DNA of 64,000 nt from Streptomyces sp. HUAS ZL42 (GTDB taxonomy: Bacteria; Actinomycetota; Actinomycetes; Streptomycetales; Streptomycetaceae): NCBI RefSeq assembly GCF_040782645.1, contig NZ_CP160403.1:9521001-9585000 (forward strand), given 5' to 3'. The notes beneath the pieces were generated by a model, which was not told the origin of the DNA, did not search any database, and saw only the letters and a program-made list of their open reading frames with translations. This document shows positions 56,645 to 64,000 of the stretch, piece by piece. How positions within the stretch are numbered: position 1 is the first letter of the stretch; each line of letters opens with the position of its first letter. A program made the translations under genes and the position numbers.

Positions 56645-57643
56645 ATGAGTGCGGACACGCGGCTGGAGGAGCTGGGCGTGAGCGATCTGGGCGAGGTCGA
56701 CGAGCCGGCGTTCTCGGGGCTGGCGGAGCGGCACCGGCGGGAGCTGCACGTGCACTGCTACCGGATGCTCGGGTCGTTCGAGGACGCCGAGGACACCGTG
56801 CAGGAAACGTTCCTCCGTGCCTGGCGGCGACGGGAGACGTTCGAGGGGCGGTCGACATTTCGGGCCTGGCTGTACCGGATCGCCACCAACGCCTGCCTGG
56901 ACCTGCTCGCCAAGTGCCGCCCGGAGCCTGCGACCGGCGGCGAGGTGCTGTGGCTGCAGCCCTATCCGGACCGGCTGCTCGACGAGCTGCCCGCCGGCGA
57001 CGCGGACGAGCCGGAGACCGTCGCCGTCGCGCGGGAGACGATCGAGCTGGCGTACCTGGTCGCAGTCCAGCACCTCGCACCGCGCCCGCGGGCCGTGCTG
57101 ATCCTGCGGGACGTGCTCGGCTGGCCGGCGAAGGACGTCGCGGAGCTCCTCGGGGACTCCGTCAACTCCGTGAACAGCGCGCTGCAGCGGGCCCGCGCCG
57201 GCATGCGGGAGCACCTGCCCGCCGAGCGCCAGGACTGGACCGGCGGCGAACCGGACGCCGGGACGCGCGAGCTGGTGCGCCGCTTCACCGACGCCAGCGT
57301 GGCCACGGACATCCCGGCGCTCGCCGCACTGCTGCGGGACGATGTCCGTTGCTCGATGCCACCCACGCCGGGCCTGTACGTCGGCCGGGACGCGGTGGTC
57401 AACGACTGGGTGGAGGACGGCTTCGAGGGCATGAAGGGCCTGCGCGCCGTCCCCACCTCCGTGAACCGGCAGCCCGCCGTCGCCTTCTACCTCTGGCGGA
57501 AGCAGGAGGACGCGTACCTGCCGCTGACGATCGACGTCCTGCGCATCACCGGCGGGGCGATCACCGAGATCGTCACCTTCCACGACGACCAGTTCCCGCG
57601 GCTCGGGCTGCCGGAGCGCCTGCCGGCGGACGGCACGGAGTAG
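56645..57643 (+). CDS. ECF sigma factor with C-terminal SnoaL-like domain
   Basis: 332 residues. Region 2 (about 28-95; HVHCYRMLGSFEDAEDTVQE in pieces, LYRIATNACLDLL) and region 4 (about 140-185; LPRPRAVLILRD-like, GWPAKDVAELLGDSVNSVNSALQRAR) are followed by an NTF2/SnoaL-like domain (about 205-325) of the kind that modulates sigma activity and replaces an anti-sigma factor. It is followed after five bases by a cupin-like gene and then a DUF6069 gene. Confidence 0.93.
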   Translation: MSADTRLEELGVSDLGEVDEPAFSGLAERHRRELHVHCYRMLGSFEDAEDTVQETFLRAWRRRETFEGRSTFRAWLYRIATNACLDLLAKCRPEPATGGEVLWLQPYPDRLLDELPAGDADEPETVAVARETIELAYLVAVQHLAPRPRAVLILRDVLGWPAKDVAELLGDSVNSVNSALQRARAGMREHLPAERQDWTGGEPDAGTRELVRRFTDASVATDIPALAALLRDDVRCSMPPTPGLYVGRDAVVNDWVEDGFEGMKGLRAVPTSVNRQPAVAFYLWRKQEDAYLPLTIDVLRITGGAITEIVTFHDDQFPRLGLPERLPADGTE

Positions 57644-57648
57644 TCCCG

Positions 57649-57945
57649 GTGGGGACGCTCGCGCTGCGTGGTGGCGCGCGTGTCGCGGTGGTCGCGGCGG
57701 AATGGTGCGACGCGTTCGGCGTCGTCACCCGCGGGCGGGTGCAGCTGGAGCTGCGCGACGGCGAGCCCGGGCCGGTCCTCGGACGCGGCGCCGGGTTCTG
57801 GCTCCGCGGCACGGGCGTCCGCGCCCTGCGGAATCCCGGCCGTCGCAGGGCGAGGGTGCACATCGTCACTCCCGAGTCCAGGGACCGTCACATGCCGGTC
57901 AACACACCCGTACGCCAGTCACCGAATGATGGAGGAACGACGTGA
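57649..57945 (+). CDS. Small cupin-like protein
   Basis: 98 residues. A run of short strands (GTLALRGGARVAVVAAEW, FGVVTRGRVQLELRDGEPG, GAGFWLRGTGVRALRNPG) looks like a small cupin barrel, without the usual His metal ligands. It starts with GTG after GGAG, five bases beyond the sigma factor stop, and its TGA overlaps the next GTG. This tight spacing and the codon pattern support a real gene. Function unknown; it may respond to or accompany the sigma factor. Confidence 0.6.
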   Translation: MGTLALRGGARVAVVAAEWCDAFGVVTRGRVQLELRDGEPGPVLGRGAGFWLRGTGVRALRNPGRRRARVHIVTPESRDRHMPVNTPVRQSPNDGGTT

Positions 57946-58397
57946 ACAGCATGAATGACACCGGGGTCGCCGCAGGGCCGGCCTCGGGCCGGAGCAGCCG
58001 CACCAACCGACTCCGCAGGCTCGCCGGCACCGGCTTCATCGCCACGCTCGCAGCGATGGCGGCCACCACCCTCGCCGCTGCGCTTGCCCGGGCCGGTGGC
58101 GTCGACTTCGAGATCCCCGATGGGGGCGAGACGATCCCGTTGTCCGGGTTCGCCGTGGTGACCGGCTTCTTCTCGGTGGTGGGCACCGTCATCGCCGGCG
58201 CTTTTCTTCGTTGGAGTGCTCGCCCCGCCCAGCGATTCGTGTGGACTGCAGGTTCGCTCACCGCGATCTCGTTGGTCCCGCCCGTCCTCTCGGGGGCAGA
58301 CACCCCGACCACCACCGCCCTCCTCGGGCTGCACCTCGTCCCTGCGACAGTGATGATCCCCACCCTGGCGCGGAGCCTCCGCACCCGGACGGATTGA
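57942..58397 (+). CDS. DUF6069 family membrane protein
   Basis: 151 residues with four membrane helices (about 28-50, 68-90, 100-118, 123-143). Family-like phrases are GFIATLAAMAATTLAAALARA, DFEIPDGGETIPLSGFAVVTG and FLRWSARPAQRFV, each in short pieces. GTG at 57942 has GGAGG six bases ahead, and an ATG three codons later is the alternative. Downstream of the sigma factor and cupin-like gene, likely one operon. Function unknown. Confidence 0.85.
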   Translation: MNSMNDTGVAAGPASGRSSRTNRLRRLAGTGFIATLAAMAATTLAAALARAGGVDFEIPDGGETIPLSGFAVVTGFFSVVGTVIAGAFLRWSARPAQRFVWTAGSLTAISLVPPVLSGADTPTTTALLGLHLVPATVMIPTLARSLRTRTD

Positions 58398-58578
58398 CGA
58401 TCCCGCAAGGGGACAATGCGCGCCGCAAGGGCGGGCGCGAGCGCACCACGTGGCCCCCGGTGCTGCCACCCTGCATTCCAACTCCACGCATGGTCGGGTG
58501 CGGCGATCTCGATGAGCCGACCGCGGCACCCGCTTCGAGGTCGAGCACCTGTTCGCCGAAGCCGGATACGCTGACGGC

Positions 58579-58938
58579 ATGATCGAGAATCCTCCTCCCT
58601 GTCCGAAGTGCTCTTGTGGGTACACATACGAGATGAACTCCCTGGTGGTGTGCCCGGAGTGCGGCCACGAATGGGTTCCCGCCGAGACGGGTGCCGAGGG
58701 CGGCGAAGCCACCGGGGGACGCGTCATCAAGGACGCCGTCGGCAATGTGCTGCAGGACGGCGACACCGTGGTCGTCGTGAAGGCGCTCAAGGTCAAGGGC
58801 AGCCCCTCGGGGATCAAGGCCGGGACCAAGGTGCGCAACATCCGGTTGGTCGACGGCGTCGACGGCCACGACATCGACTGCAAGGTCGAGGGCTTCGGGG
58901 CGATGCAGCTCAAGTCGAGCGTCGTAAAGAAGGCCTGA
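58579..58938 (+). CDS. yjdM: PhnA/YjdM zinc-ribbon protein
   Basis: 119 residues. N-terminal zinc ribbon (PPCPKCSCGYTYEM, VCPECGHEW) then a barrel domain (IKDAVGNVLQDGDTVVVVK, KVRNIRLVDGVDGHDIDCKV in pieces). This is the PhnA/YjdM family, common but without an agreed function (the old phosphonoacetate hydrolase label does not apply to it). Single gene with a hairpin after it. Confidence 0.95.
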   Translation: MIENPPPCPKCSCGYTYEMNSLVVCPECGHEWVPAETGAEGGEATGGRVIKDAVGNVLQDGDTVVVVKALKVKGSPSGIKAGTKVRNIRLVDGVDGHDIDCKVEGFGAMQLKSSVVKKA

Positions 58939-58953
58939 TCCCGAGAGGGGCGG

Positions 58954-58970
58954 CCCGTTCATGGCGGGCG
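58954..58970 (+). terminator. Possible terminator after yjdM
   Basis: GCCCG-TTCATGG-CGGGC, five-pair stem 16 bases after the stop. Confidence 0.4.
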
Positions 58971-58993
58971 ACCACCGTCGTAGCGGGATGCTG

Positions 58994-59013
58994 AATTGCA
59001 AAATTTAGCAATT
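58994..59013. promoter_or_regulatory. ArsR-type operator A
   Basis: AATTGC-N8-GCAATT with an AT-rich centre, unusual in this GC-rich DNA. It lies 95 bases before the first ArsR-family gene, and the same arms and spacing recur at 63038. Confidence 0.7.
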
Positions 59014-59107
59014 GGTTAGATGCTGGATTTGCTGTGCTCGCAGGTAGCCGCGGGCACAGTCTTTCGCGTCTGCCCCTGGTGGGGCTCGAAGGGGAAACCG
59101 AGGGCTC

Positions 59108-59449
59108 GTGTCCGTTCCGCTGTACCAGGCCAAGGCCGAGTTCTTCCGGATGCTGGGGCATCCCGTACGGATACGGGTGCTGGAGCTGTTGCAGGACGGG
59201 CCGATGCCGGTTCGGGACCTGCTCTCGGCCATCGAGGTGGAGCCCGCCGGTCTCTCGCAGCAGCTGGCGGTGCTGCGCCGCTCGGGGATCGTGACGTCGG
59301 TGCGGGAGGGTTCGACGGTCGTCTACGAGCTGGCCGGCGGGGACGTCACCGACCTGATGAAGGCGGCCCGGTGGATCCTGACCGAGATGCTGGCCGGGCG
59401 CAGCGAGCTTCTGGCCGAGTTGCGGGAAGCCGAGGGCGTCGCGCGATGA
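59108..59449 (+). CDS. ArsR-family regulator
   Basis: 113 residues, winged helix: YQAKAEFFRMLGHPVRIRVLELL, recognition helix EPAGLSQQLAVLRRSGIV, wing SVREGSTVVYELA. It has no Cys at all, so it cannot be an arsenic, cadmium or thiol sensor of the classical kind. The GTG start leads an operon with SulP (ATGA overlap). It probably represses from operator A. It is a paralogue of the 63225 protein. Confidence 0.92.
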   Translation: MSVPLYQAKAEFFRMLGHPVRIRVLELLQDGPMPVRDLLSAIEVEPAGLSQQLAVLRRSGIVTSVREGSTVVYELAGGDVTDLMKAARWILTEMLAGRSELLAELREAEGVAR

Positions 59450-61170
59450 CCACGGCATTCAGCCGAGTGTGGGCCCGGATCGCCGCGCTGCTGCCCGGCC
59501 GGGACGATCTGGTGGAGATGCGGCGCGACCCTCGCCGGGACCTGCTCGCGGGTCTGACCGTGGCGATCGTCGCGCTGCCGCTCGCGCTGGGTTTCGGCGT
59601 CTCCTCCGGGCTCGGTGCGGAGGCGGGTCTGGCGACGGCCGTGGTCGCGGGCGCGCTCGCCGCGGTCTTCGGCGGATCGAATCTGCAGGTGTCCGGTCCG
59701 ACCGGTGCGATGACCGTGGTCCTCGTGCCGATCGTGGGCCAGTACGGGCCGACCGGTGTGCTCACCGTCGGTCTCATGGCCGGCGTCATGCTTGTCGCCC
59801 TGGCGGCGCTGCGGGCCGGCAAGTACATGCAGTACGTGCCCGCCCCGGTCGTCGAGGGCTTCACCCTCGGCATCGCGTGCGTGATCGGCCTGCAGCAGAT
59901 CCCGAACGCGCTCGGCGTGCCCAAGCCCGAAGGCGACCGCGTCCTGGTGGTGACGTGGCGGGCCGCGGCGGAGTTCGCCGAGGCCCCGAACTGGACGGCC
60001 GTCGGCTTCGCGATCGCGGTGGCCGCACTCATGTTGCTCGGTGCCCGATGGCGGCCGACCGTCCCGTTCTCCATCCTGGCCGTGATCGCCGCGACGGTCG
60101 TGGCACAGCTCGCGCACCTGGACGCGGCGAAGCCGATCGGCGACCTGCCGTCCGGGCTGCCCGTGCCGTCGTTGTCCTTTCTCGACCTCGGCGCGCTGGG
60201 GACCCTGCTCGCCCCGGCCGTGGCGGTCGCCGCACTGGCCGCACTGGAATCCCTGCTGTCGGCGTCGGTGGCCGACGGCATGACCGTGGGGCAGAAGCAC
60301 GCCCCTGACCGTGAGCTGTTCGGGCAGGGGCTGGCCAACATCGCCGCCCCGCTGTTCGGCGGTGTCCCGGCAACCGGGGCGATCGCCCGCACCGCGGTCA
60401 ACGTCCGCGCCGGCGCCGGCTCCCGCCTCGCCGCCCTCACCCACGCCGCGGTTCTCGCAGTGATCGTCTTCGCCGCCGCACCCCTCGTCTCGAAGATCCC
60501 GCTCTCCGCCCTCGCCGGTGTCCTGCTGGCCACCGCGATCCGCATGGTCGAGGTCGGCTCCCTGAAGGCCATGGCGAAGGCCACCCGCTCCGACGCGCTC
60601 ATCCTCGTCCTGACCGCCGTCGCCACGCTCGCCCTGGACCTCGTCTACGCGGTGATCCTCGGTCTCGTCGTCGCCGGTGTCCTCGCCCTGCGCGCCGTCG
60701 CCAAACAGGCCCGCTTCGACCAGGTGCCGCTCGACCGGGGCGATCACACAGCCGAGGAACACGCCCTGCTCGCCGAGCACATCGTCGCGTACCGCATCGA
60801 CGGCCCGCTGTTCTTCGCCGCCGCCCACCGCTTCCTCCTGGAGCTGACCGAGGTGGCCGACGTTCGAGTCGTCATCCTGCGCATGTCGCGGGTCTCCACG
60901 ATGGACGCCACCGGGGCCCTGGTCCTCAAGGACGCGGTGGAAAGGCTTCAGAGGCGCGGCATCCTGGTGCTCGCCTCCGGGATACGCCCCGGCCAGCTCC
61001 AGGTCCTCGATTCCGTCGGCGCGCTGGACCTGCTGCGTCACGAGGGCCAGGAGTACGCCACCACACCCGAGGCGATCAGGGGTGCGCGCGATCACTTGGA
61101 GATGGCCGGCGTCCTTGCGGCCGTCCCGGCCCAGCCGACCACGGCCACCAGCGAGGGAGCAGTCCGATGA
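59446..61170 (+). CDS. SulP family inorganic anion transporter
   Basis: 574 residues. Ten to twelve membrane helices (about 30-430) with the SulP signature region GAMTVVLVPIVGQYGPTG, ALAALESLLSASVADGMT and NIAAPLFGGVPATGAIARTA (in pieces), then a cytoplasmic STAS domain (about 445-550; HIVAYRIDGPLFFAAAHRF, VILRMSRVSTMDATGALVL). It could import sulfate or bicarbonate. Coupled at both ends (ATGA) to the ArsR and PPOX genes. Confidence 0.95.
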   Translation: MTTAFSRVWARIAALLPGRDDLVEMRRDPRRDLLAGLTVAIVALPLALGFGVSSGLGAEAGLATAVVAGALAAVFGGSNLQVSGPTGAMTVVLVPIVGQYGPTGVLTVGLMAGVMLVALAALRAGKYMQYVPAPVVEGFTLGIACVIGLQQIPNALGVPKPEGDRVLVVTWRAAAEFAEAPNWTAVGFAIAVAALMLLGARWRPTVPFSILAVIAATVVAQLAHLDAAKPIGDLPSGLPVPSLSFLDLGALGTLLAPAVAVAALAALESLLSASVADGMTVGQKHAPDRELFGQGLANIAAPLFGGVPATGAIARTAVNVRAGAGSRLAALTHAAVLAVIVFAAAPLVSKIPLSALAGVLLATAIRMVEVGSLKAMAKATRSDALILVLTAVATLALDLVYAVILGLVVAGVLALRAVAKQARFDQVPLDRGDHTAEEHALLAEHIVAYRIDGPLFFAAAHRFLLELTEVADVRVVILRMSRVSTMDATGALVLKDAVERLQRRGILVLASGIRPGQLQVLDSVGALDLLRHEGQEYATTPEAIRGARDHLEMAGVLAAVPAQPTTATSEGAVR

Positions 61171-61577
61171 GTACCCGTCCCCCCGTACTGCGCATGACCG
61201 AGGTCTCCGGTGCGGAGGCCGTGTGGCTCGTGGAGGGCAGCAGTGTGGGGCGGCTGGTGTACGTGCAGCGGGAGCAGGCTGTCGTCCGTCCCGCCCGGCA
61301 CGTGTGGGAGTTCGGCAGCCTGATCGTCCGTACGCCGACGCCGGCCGCGGCGGTGCCTTCGTCCGCGACGTACCAGGTGGACGAGGTGGGCGCCGCGACG
61401 GGCACCGGCTGGACGGTGACCGCGACCGGGCCCGCCGACGTGATCACCGACCGGGACGAGGCCGCCCACTACAAACGCACCTTGCCCGGCTGGGTCCACG
61501 GACCGCACGACACACTCGTCCGCATCCGCCCGCAGACCGTGACCGGCTTCCGCTTCGCCCAGAGCGCGGAGGGCTGA
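61167..61577 (+). CDS. Pyridoxamine 5'-phosphate oxidase (PPOX) family protein
   Basis: 136 residues, split-barrel flavin/F420 fold. EGSSVGRLVYVQREQAVVRPA, FGSLIVRTP, ATYQVDEVG and GWTVTATGPADVITD are the family strand pattern. It resembles the PPOX module of the 31746 fusion and the F420-type nitroreductase-like proteins of actinobacteria. Substrate unknown. Coupled to SulP and to the RsbW-like gene (TGATG). Confidence 0.88.
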   Translation: MSTRPPVLRMTEVSGAEAVWLVEGSSVGRLVYVQREQAVVRPARHVWEFGSLIVRTPTPAAAVPSSATYQVDEVGAATGTGWTVTATGPADVITDRDEAAHYKRTLPGWVHGPHDTLVRIRPQTVTGFRFAQSAEG

Positions 61578-62014
61578 TGTCCACGCGGCTCGATGCCCTG
61601 CCGTACCGGCATGTGCTCACGCTGCCCGCCGAGCCGTCCGCCGTCCGGGCAGCCCGCGAGACGGCCGAACAGGCACTGGTCGAGTGGGGGATCGGCCTGC
61701 GCCACCCCACGGTGGACCCGGCCCTGCTGATCGTCAGCGAGCTGGTCACCAACAGCGTGCGGCACGCCGCGGTCCTGTCCGCGCAGGTCACGGTGATCTA
61801 CGCGGCGGGCGAGGACTGCCTGGCCTTCGCCGTCCACGACCGCCACCCCTACCAGCCACCGCTTTACGGATCGGTCACCTGTGCCGGCACCGGCACCCCG
61901 GCGGGCGGCCTGGCCACCGTGATGGAGCTGGTCTTCGGCCTGGGCGGCACCGCGGTCGTCCGTGCGGATGCCGACGGCCAGGGCAAGACCATCTGGATCA
62001 CTTTGCCCCTCTGA
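61577..62014 (+). CDS. RsbW-like ATP-binding (anti-sigma type) protein
   Basis: 145 residues, GHKL ATPase fold: N-box ELVTNSVRHA (about residues 55-64), AFAVHDRHPYQPP in place of the D-box, and GLATVMELVFG. Such single-domain proteins are usually anti-sigma factors or phosphatase partners. Its ATG overlaps the PPOX stop. The next gene is a STAS protein, its likely antagonist, but no sigma factor gene is adjacent. Confidence 0.9.
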   Translation: MSTRLDALPYRHVLTLPAEPSAVRAARETAEQALVEWGIGLRHPTVDPALLIVSELVTNSVRHAAVLSAQVTVIYAAGEDCLAFAVHDRHPYQPPLYGSVTCAGTGTPAGGLATVMELVFGLGGTAVVRADADGQGKTIWITLPL

Positions 62015-62062
62015 TCCGGACCCCAGCCCCGACCTGCAACCCGCGCAAGGAAGTTCACCACC

Positions 62063-62476
62063 ATGACCATCGACTGGCGTTACACCGTCGAGGAGAACCT
62101 CGGCATCCTCTCCGTCGCCGGATACCTGGGCCCCGACGCCGTCCGCCGCTTCACCGGCGCGATCGGATGGGCGCTGGCGCGTGGCACCGGCCCGGTCGTC
62201 GTCGACCTGACCGAGCTGCGCAGCTGGTCGGCCGAGGGGCAGCTCGCCATCACCGAGGCCGCACGCCGTCTCGCGGAAGCGGGCCGCGGCCTGGAGCTCG
62301 CCGCGATCCCAGCCGACGGGTCCCTCGTCCCTGCGGGCGACTTCCCGCCCATCCCGGTCCACGCCGACCTGGCTGCCGCGTTCGCCGCGCACAGCGCGGA
62401 ACACGGGGAACGAGTGGAGGGGCGCCACGAATGGCGCACCACGGGCTGGCCGACCCGCGATGGACAGGGCGAGTGA
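62063..62476 (+). CDS. STAS domain (anti-sigma antagonist type) protein
   Basis: 137 residues. STAS core about 8-105 (VEENLGILSVAGYLGPDAV, VVVDLTELRSWSAEGQ where the Ser in WSAEGQ sits at the usual phosphorylation site). C-terminal tail EWRTTGWPTRDGQGE is not part of the fold. It pairs with the upstream RsbW-like gene after 48 bases. Confidence 0.9.
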   Translation: MTIDWRYTVEENLGILSVAGYLGPDAVRRFTGAIGWALARGTGPVVVDLTELRSWSAEGQLAITEAARRLAEAGRGLELAAIPADGSLVPAGDFPPIPVHADLAAAFAAHSAEHGERVEGRHEWRTTGWPTRDGQGE

Positions 62477-62830
62477 CCTCGCCCGTTCCTCCCTGCGGCG
62501 AAGGCGCGGTCGCTGTCCCGCACGGGCACGAGGGCGCAGACGTCCCGGAGGTGAGGGCTCCACGGCGCAGGCGCGACGGCAGCACCAGGCGGGCCACGAA
62601 GGCGGGCGGCGCACAGGTGGGCGGGAGACAGGGACCAAGGAGTGTCCGGCGTGACGGCATGGCGGTGGGCGGCCGGCCGACGCCGGGCTGACGGGCGTAC
62701 ACCGCGGCGGCCTGCGCGTCGCCGCTCCGTTCCACTTCGACGCGGGCCTGTTCAGACACGAGAAGGGCACGCCACGGATGCGACGGCGACGCTCACCGTT
62801 GGGCTGGCCGGTTGGTCTGTCGTGCGTGGG
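62477..62830. other. Intergenic stretch, no gene recognised
   Basis: About 350 bases between the STAS gene and the convergent zinc-ribbon gene. Open frames on both strands are GC-skewed shadows with no start signal and no family likeness. No clear hairpin or operator was recognised. Confidence 0.5.
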
Positions 62831-63016
62831 TCAGAGGCGGTCGGCGTCCGGGGCCGGCTGATCGGGCCGGCCGCCGAGGGACAGCTTCAGCAGGCCGGCG
62901 TTCCCGCAGCGGGGGCAGCCACCGTCCGGTCCGATGGCGGTGGGGCGGCACTTGAGGCGGCAGGCGGGGCACTTGAGCCAGGCGACACCGATACCGCGCA
63001 GCGGTGTGATCCTCAC
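62831..63016 (-). CDS. Small zinc-ribbon protein
   Basis: 61 residues with CPACRLKC and GGCPRCGNAG, two knuckles that would hold one zinc or iron. The rest is short and charged. GTG at 63016 was chosen for GGAGG five bases before it, and the in-frame GTG five codons earlier has no site. The ArsR-type operator B lies just upstream, shared with the divergent ArsR gene. Not recognised as a known family; rubredoxin-like or RNA/protein-binding roles are both possible. Confidence 0.7.
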   Translation of the reverse strand: MRITPLRGIGVAWLKCPACRLKCRPTAIGPDGGCPRCGNAGLLKLSLGGRPDQPAPDADRL

Positions 63017-63037
63017 GCGATCCTCCCTCACAGGACT

Positions 63038-63067
63038 TCAGTAATTGCTAATCTTAGCAATTACTGA
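63038..63067. promoter_or_regulatory. ArsR-type operator B
   Basis: TCAGTAATTGC-N8-GCAATTACTGA, a perfect eleven-base inverted repeat between the zinc-ribbon and ArsR genes. It has the same core as operator A (AATTGC-N8-GCAATT) and is AT-rich in a GC-rich setting. Confidence 0.8.
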
Positions 63068-63224
63068 GGTCACCGTTGGATTCGACGGCTGATCCCGGTG
63101 TGGATTCGGCCCGGCCGGTGCCACACGCGAGGATGGGTCGCATGTTCTTGACGAGTGGGTGGATGCGATGCGCCGAGGCGGGGCCGGTGGGGCCGTGCTG
63201 CTGTACCGGGGAGGCGACGGCCAG

Positions 63225-63575
63225 GTGAGTACGCCGCTGTACCAGCTGAAGGCCGAGTTCTTCAAAACGCTCGGCCACCCCGCGCGCATCCGGGTCCTGG
63301 AACTGCTGAGCGAACGCGAGCACGCGGTCGCCGAGATGCTGCCCGAGGTGGGCATCGAGCCCGCGCACCTCTCGCAGCAGCTGGCCGTGCTGCGGCGGGC
63401 CAACCTGGTCGTGACCCGTAAGGAGGGCTCGACCGTGTACTACTCGCTGACCAGCCCGCATGTGGCCGAGCTCCTGCGGGTGGCCCGCACGATCCTTTCG
63501 GGCGTGCTGGCGGGTCAGGCCGAACTGCTCGCCGACCTGCAGGCCGCCCAGGGGGAGGGGAAGCCGCCGTCGTAG
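63225..63575 (+). CDS. ArsR-family regulator (second)
   Basis: 116 residues, close paralogue of the 59108 protein: YQLKAEFFKTLGHPARIRVLELL, EPAHLSQQLAVLRRANLVV, TRKEGSTVYYSLT. Again no Cys. GTG at 63225 is preferred (GGGGAGG upstream) over earlier in-frame starts with no similarity. Operator B upstream suggests self-control. A hairpin follows. Confidence 0.92.
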   Translation: MSTPLYQLKAEFFKTLGHPARIRVLELLSEREHAVAEMLPEVGIEPAHLSQQLAVLRRANLVVTRKEGSTVYYSLTSPHVAELLRVARTILSGVLAGQAELLADLQAAQGEGKPPS

Positions 63576-63577
63576 CC

Positions 63578-63599
63578 ACGGCCCTCGAACGGCGGCCGT
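63578..63599 (+). terminator. Terminator hairpin after second ArsR gene
   Basis: ACGGCC and GGCCGT with a ten-base loop, right after the stop codon. Confidence 0.5.
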
Positions 63600-63763
63600 C
63601 TCCCGAGAGTTGGACAGCGCTGAGTGGTGTCGGGGGACGGCCGCCTTCCCAAGCAGGCGCGGGATGCCACTGAGGTAAAGGACCGGCAAAACGTCGTGAC
63701 TCCAGCCGCGGGATGACTCGTTGGTCATCTCCGGACAAGTCCTCACCGTTCAGGGAGGGGCTC

Positions 63764-64000
63764 ATGGGCCTGTTGCGCAAGATCCGCACTACCGGGCGGG
63801 TCGCCGAGCCCGCGCCGCCGCGCCCGCGGGGTGACGTGCCGGAGAAGGCGCGGGAGCTCGGCGGTTCGGTGCAGGTGCGGTGTGTGGACGCGGGCTCGTG
63901 CAACGGCTGCGAGATCGAGATCGCCGCTGCCTTCAACCCGGTGTACGACGCCGAGCGGTACGGCGCGCGGCTGGTGGCCTCGCCCCGGCATGCGGATGTG
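63764..64000 (+). CDS. NuoB/hydrogenase small-subunit-like protein (partial, cut by window end)
   Basis: The first 79 codons are seen. After a 38-residue leader comes SVQVRCVDAGSCNGCEIEI, with the CxxCE pattern that begins the [4Fe-4S] ligand set of the NuoB / group 4 [NiFe] hydrogenase small-subunit family, then PVYDAERYGARLVASPRHADV. GGGAGG lies before the ATG. It is probably the first gene of a membrane-bound complex continuing to the right, and could partner the formate dehydrogenase. Confidence 0.9.
   Translation, partial: MGLLRKIRTTGRVAEPAPPRPRGDVPEKARELGGSVQVRCVDAGSCNGCEIEIAAAFNPVYDAERYGARLVASPRHADV

Noticed and set aside
58579..58938. Phosphonoacetate hydrolase
   Set aside because: The PhnA/YjdM zinc-ribbon family carries that name by history, but lacks the hydrolase fold; no phosphonate genes are near.
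59108..63575. Arsenic resistance regulators
   Set aside because: Neither ArsR-family protein contains Cys and no arsenate reductase or arsenite pump is nearby.

Overview
The window is a very GC-rich stretch with GTG/TTG starts, dense GTGA/ATGA start-stop overlaps and protein families typical of Streptomyces or a close relative. No rRNA, tRNA, phage, insertion sequence or CRISPR is visible. Nearly everything is stress, energy or redox physiology rather than housekeeping.

Left block (1-37300). It opens with the end of one P-type cation ATPase, a complete second one, and two TrkA-type K+ regulatory proteins. Convergent to these is a complete nine-subunit V/A-type ATPase operon (13976 down to 6018, order H-C-I-K-F-E-A-B-D). 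Then come a CBS-BON protein, a hemerythrin-domain protein, PspA with its PspAA partner, a DUF2231 membrane protein, and a minus-strand operon for acetyl-CoA synthetase, PDH E1alpha/E1beta/E2 and an acyl carrier protein. Next are a zinc alcohol dehydrogenase, a kinase/AAA fusion coupled to a universal stress protein (USP), two more USPs, an Rv1733c-like membrane protein, nicotinate phosphoribosyltransferase, DUF1876, Hsp20, a DUF1918-HTH-PPOX fusion, a second CBS-BON protein and a GH65 glycoside phosphorylase. The gene content closely resembles the Mycobacterium DosR (DevR) dormancy regulon. Palindromes of the form GGG[A/C]C-N4-G[G/T]CCC lie in two of its promoter regions.

Middle block (37301-42860). 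A molybdenum NAD-type formate dehydrogenase (alpha plus a fused NuoE/NuoF-like beta subunit) is followed by about 1.2 kb of decayed genes: a 2TM-domain protein and a USP.

Sulfur island (42865-55380). It holds a CstR-like persulfide sensor, four intact rhodanese-type proteins and one broken rhodanese, two TauE/SafE exporters, thioredoxin, a cysteine-desulfurase-like enzyme, OsmC, two sulfide:quinone-reductase-like flavoproteins, DsrC/TusE-like and DsrE-like sulfur carriers and a metallo-beta-lactamase persulfide dioxygenase-like protein. Nine operator-like palindromes (ATACCCC...GGGGTAT) stand in front of its transcription units, so it reads as one regulon for sulfide and sulfane-sulfur handling.

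Right block (55300-64000). It holds a collapsed two-component system, an ECF sigma factor with a small cupin-like gene and a DUF6069 gene, a PhnA/YjdM zinc-ribbon protein, and an ArsR-SulP-PPOX-RsbW-STAS operon. A second ArsR gene and a divergent zinc-ribbon gene follow. The two ArsR genes share one operator type (AATTGC-N8-GCAATT). The window ends inside a NuoB/hydrogenase-small-subunit-like gene that may begin a respiratory or hydrogenase complex linked to the formate dehydrogenase.

Relics of at least two P-type ATPases, a USP, a 2TM protein, a rhodanese and a two-component pair show that the region has been gained, duplicated and eroded repeatedly.
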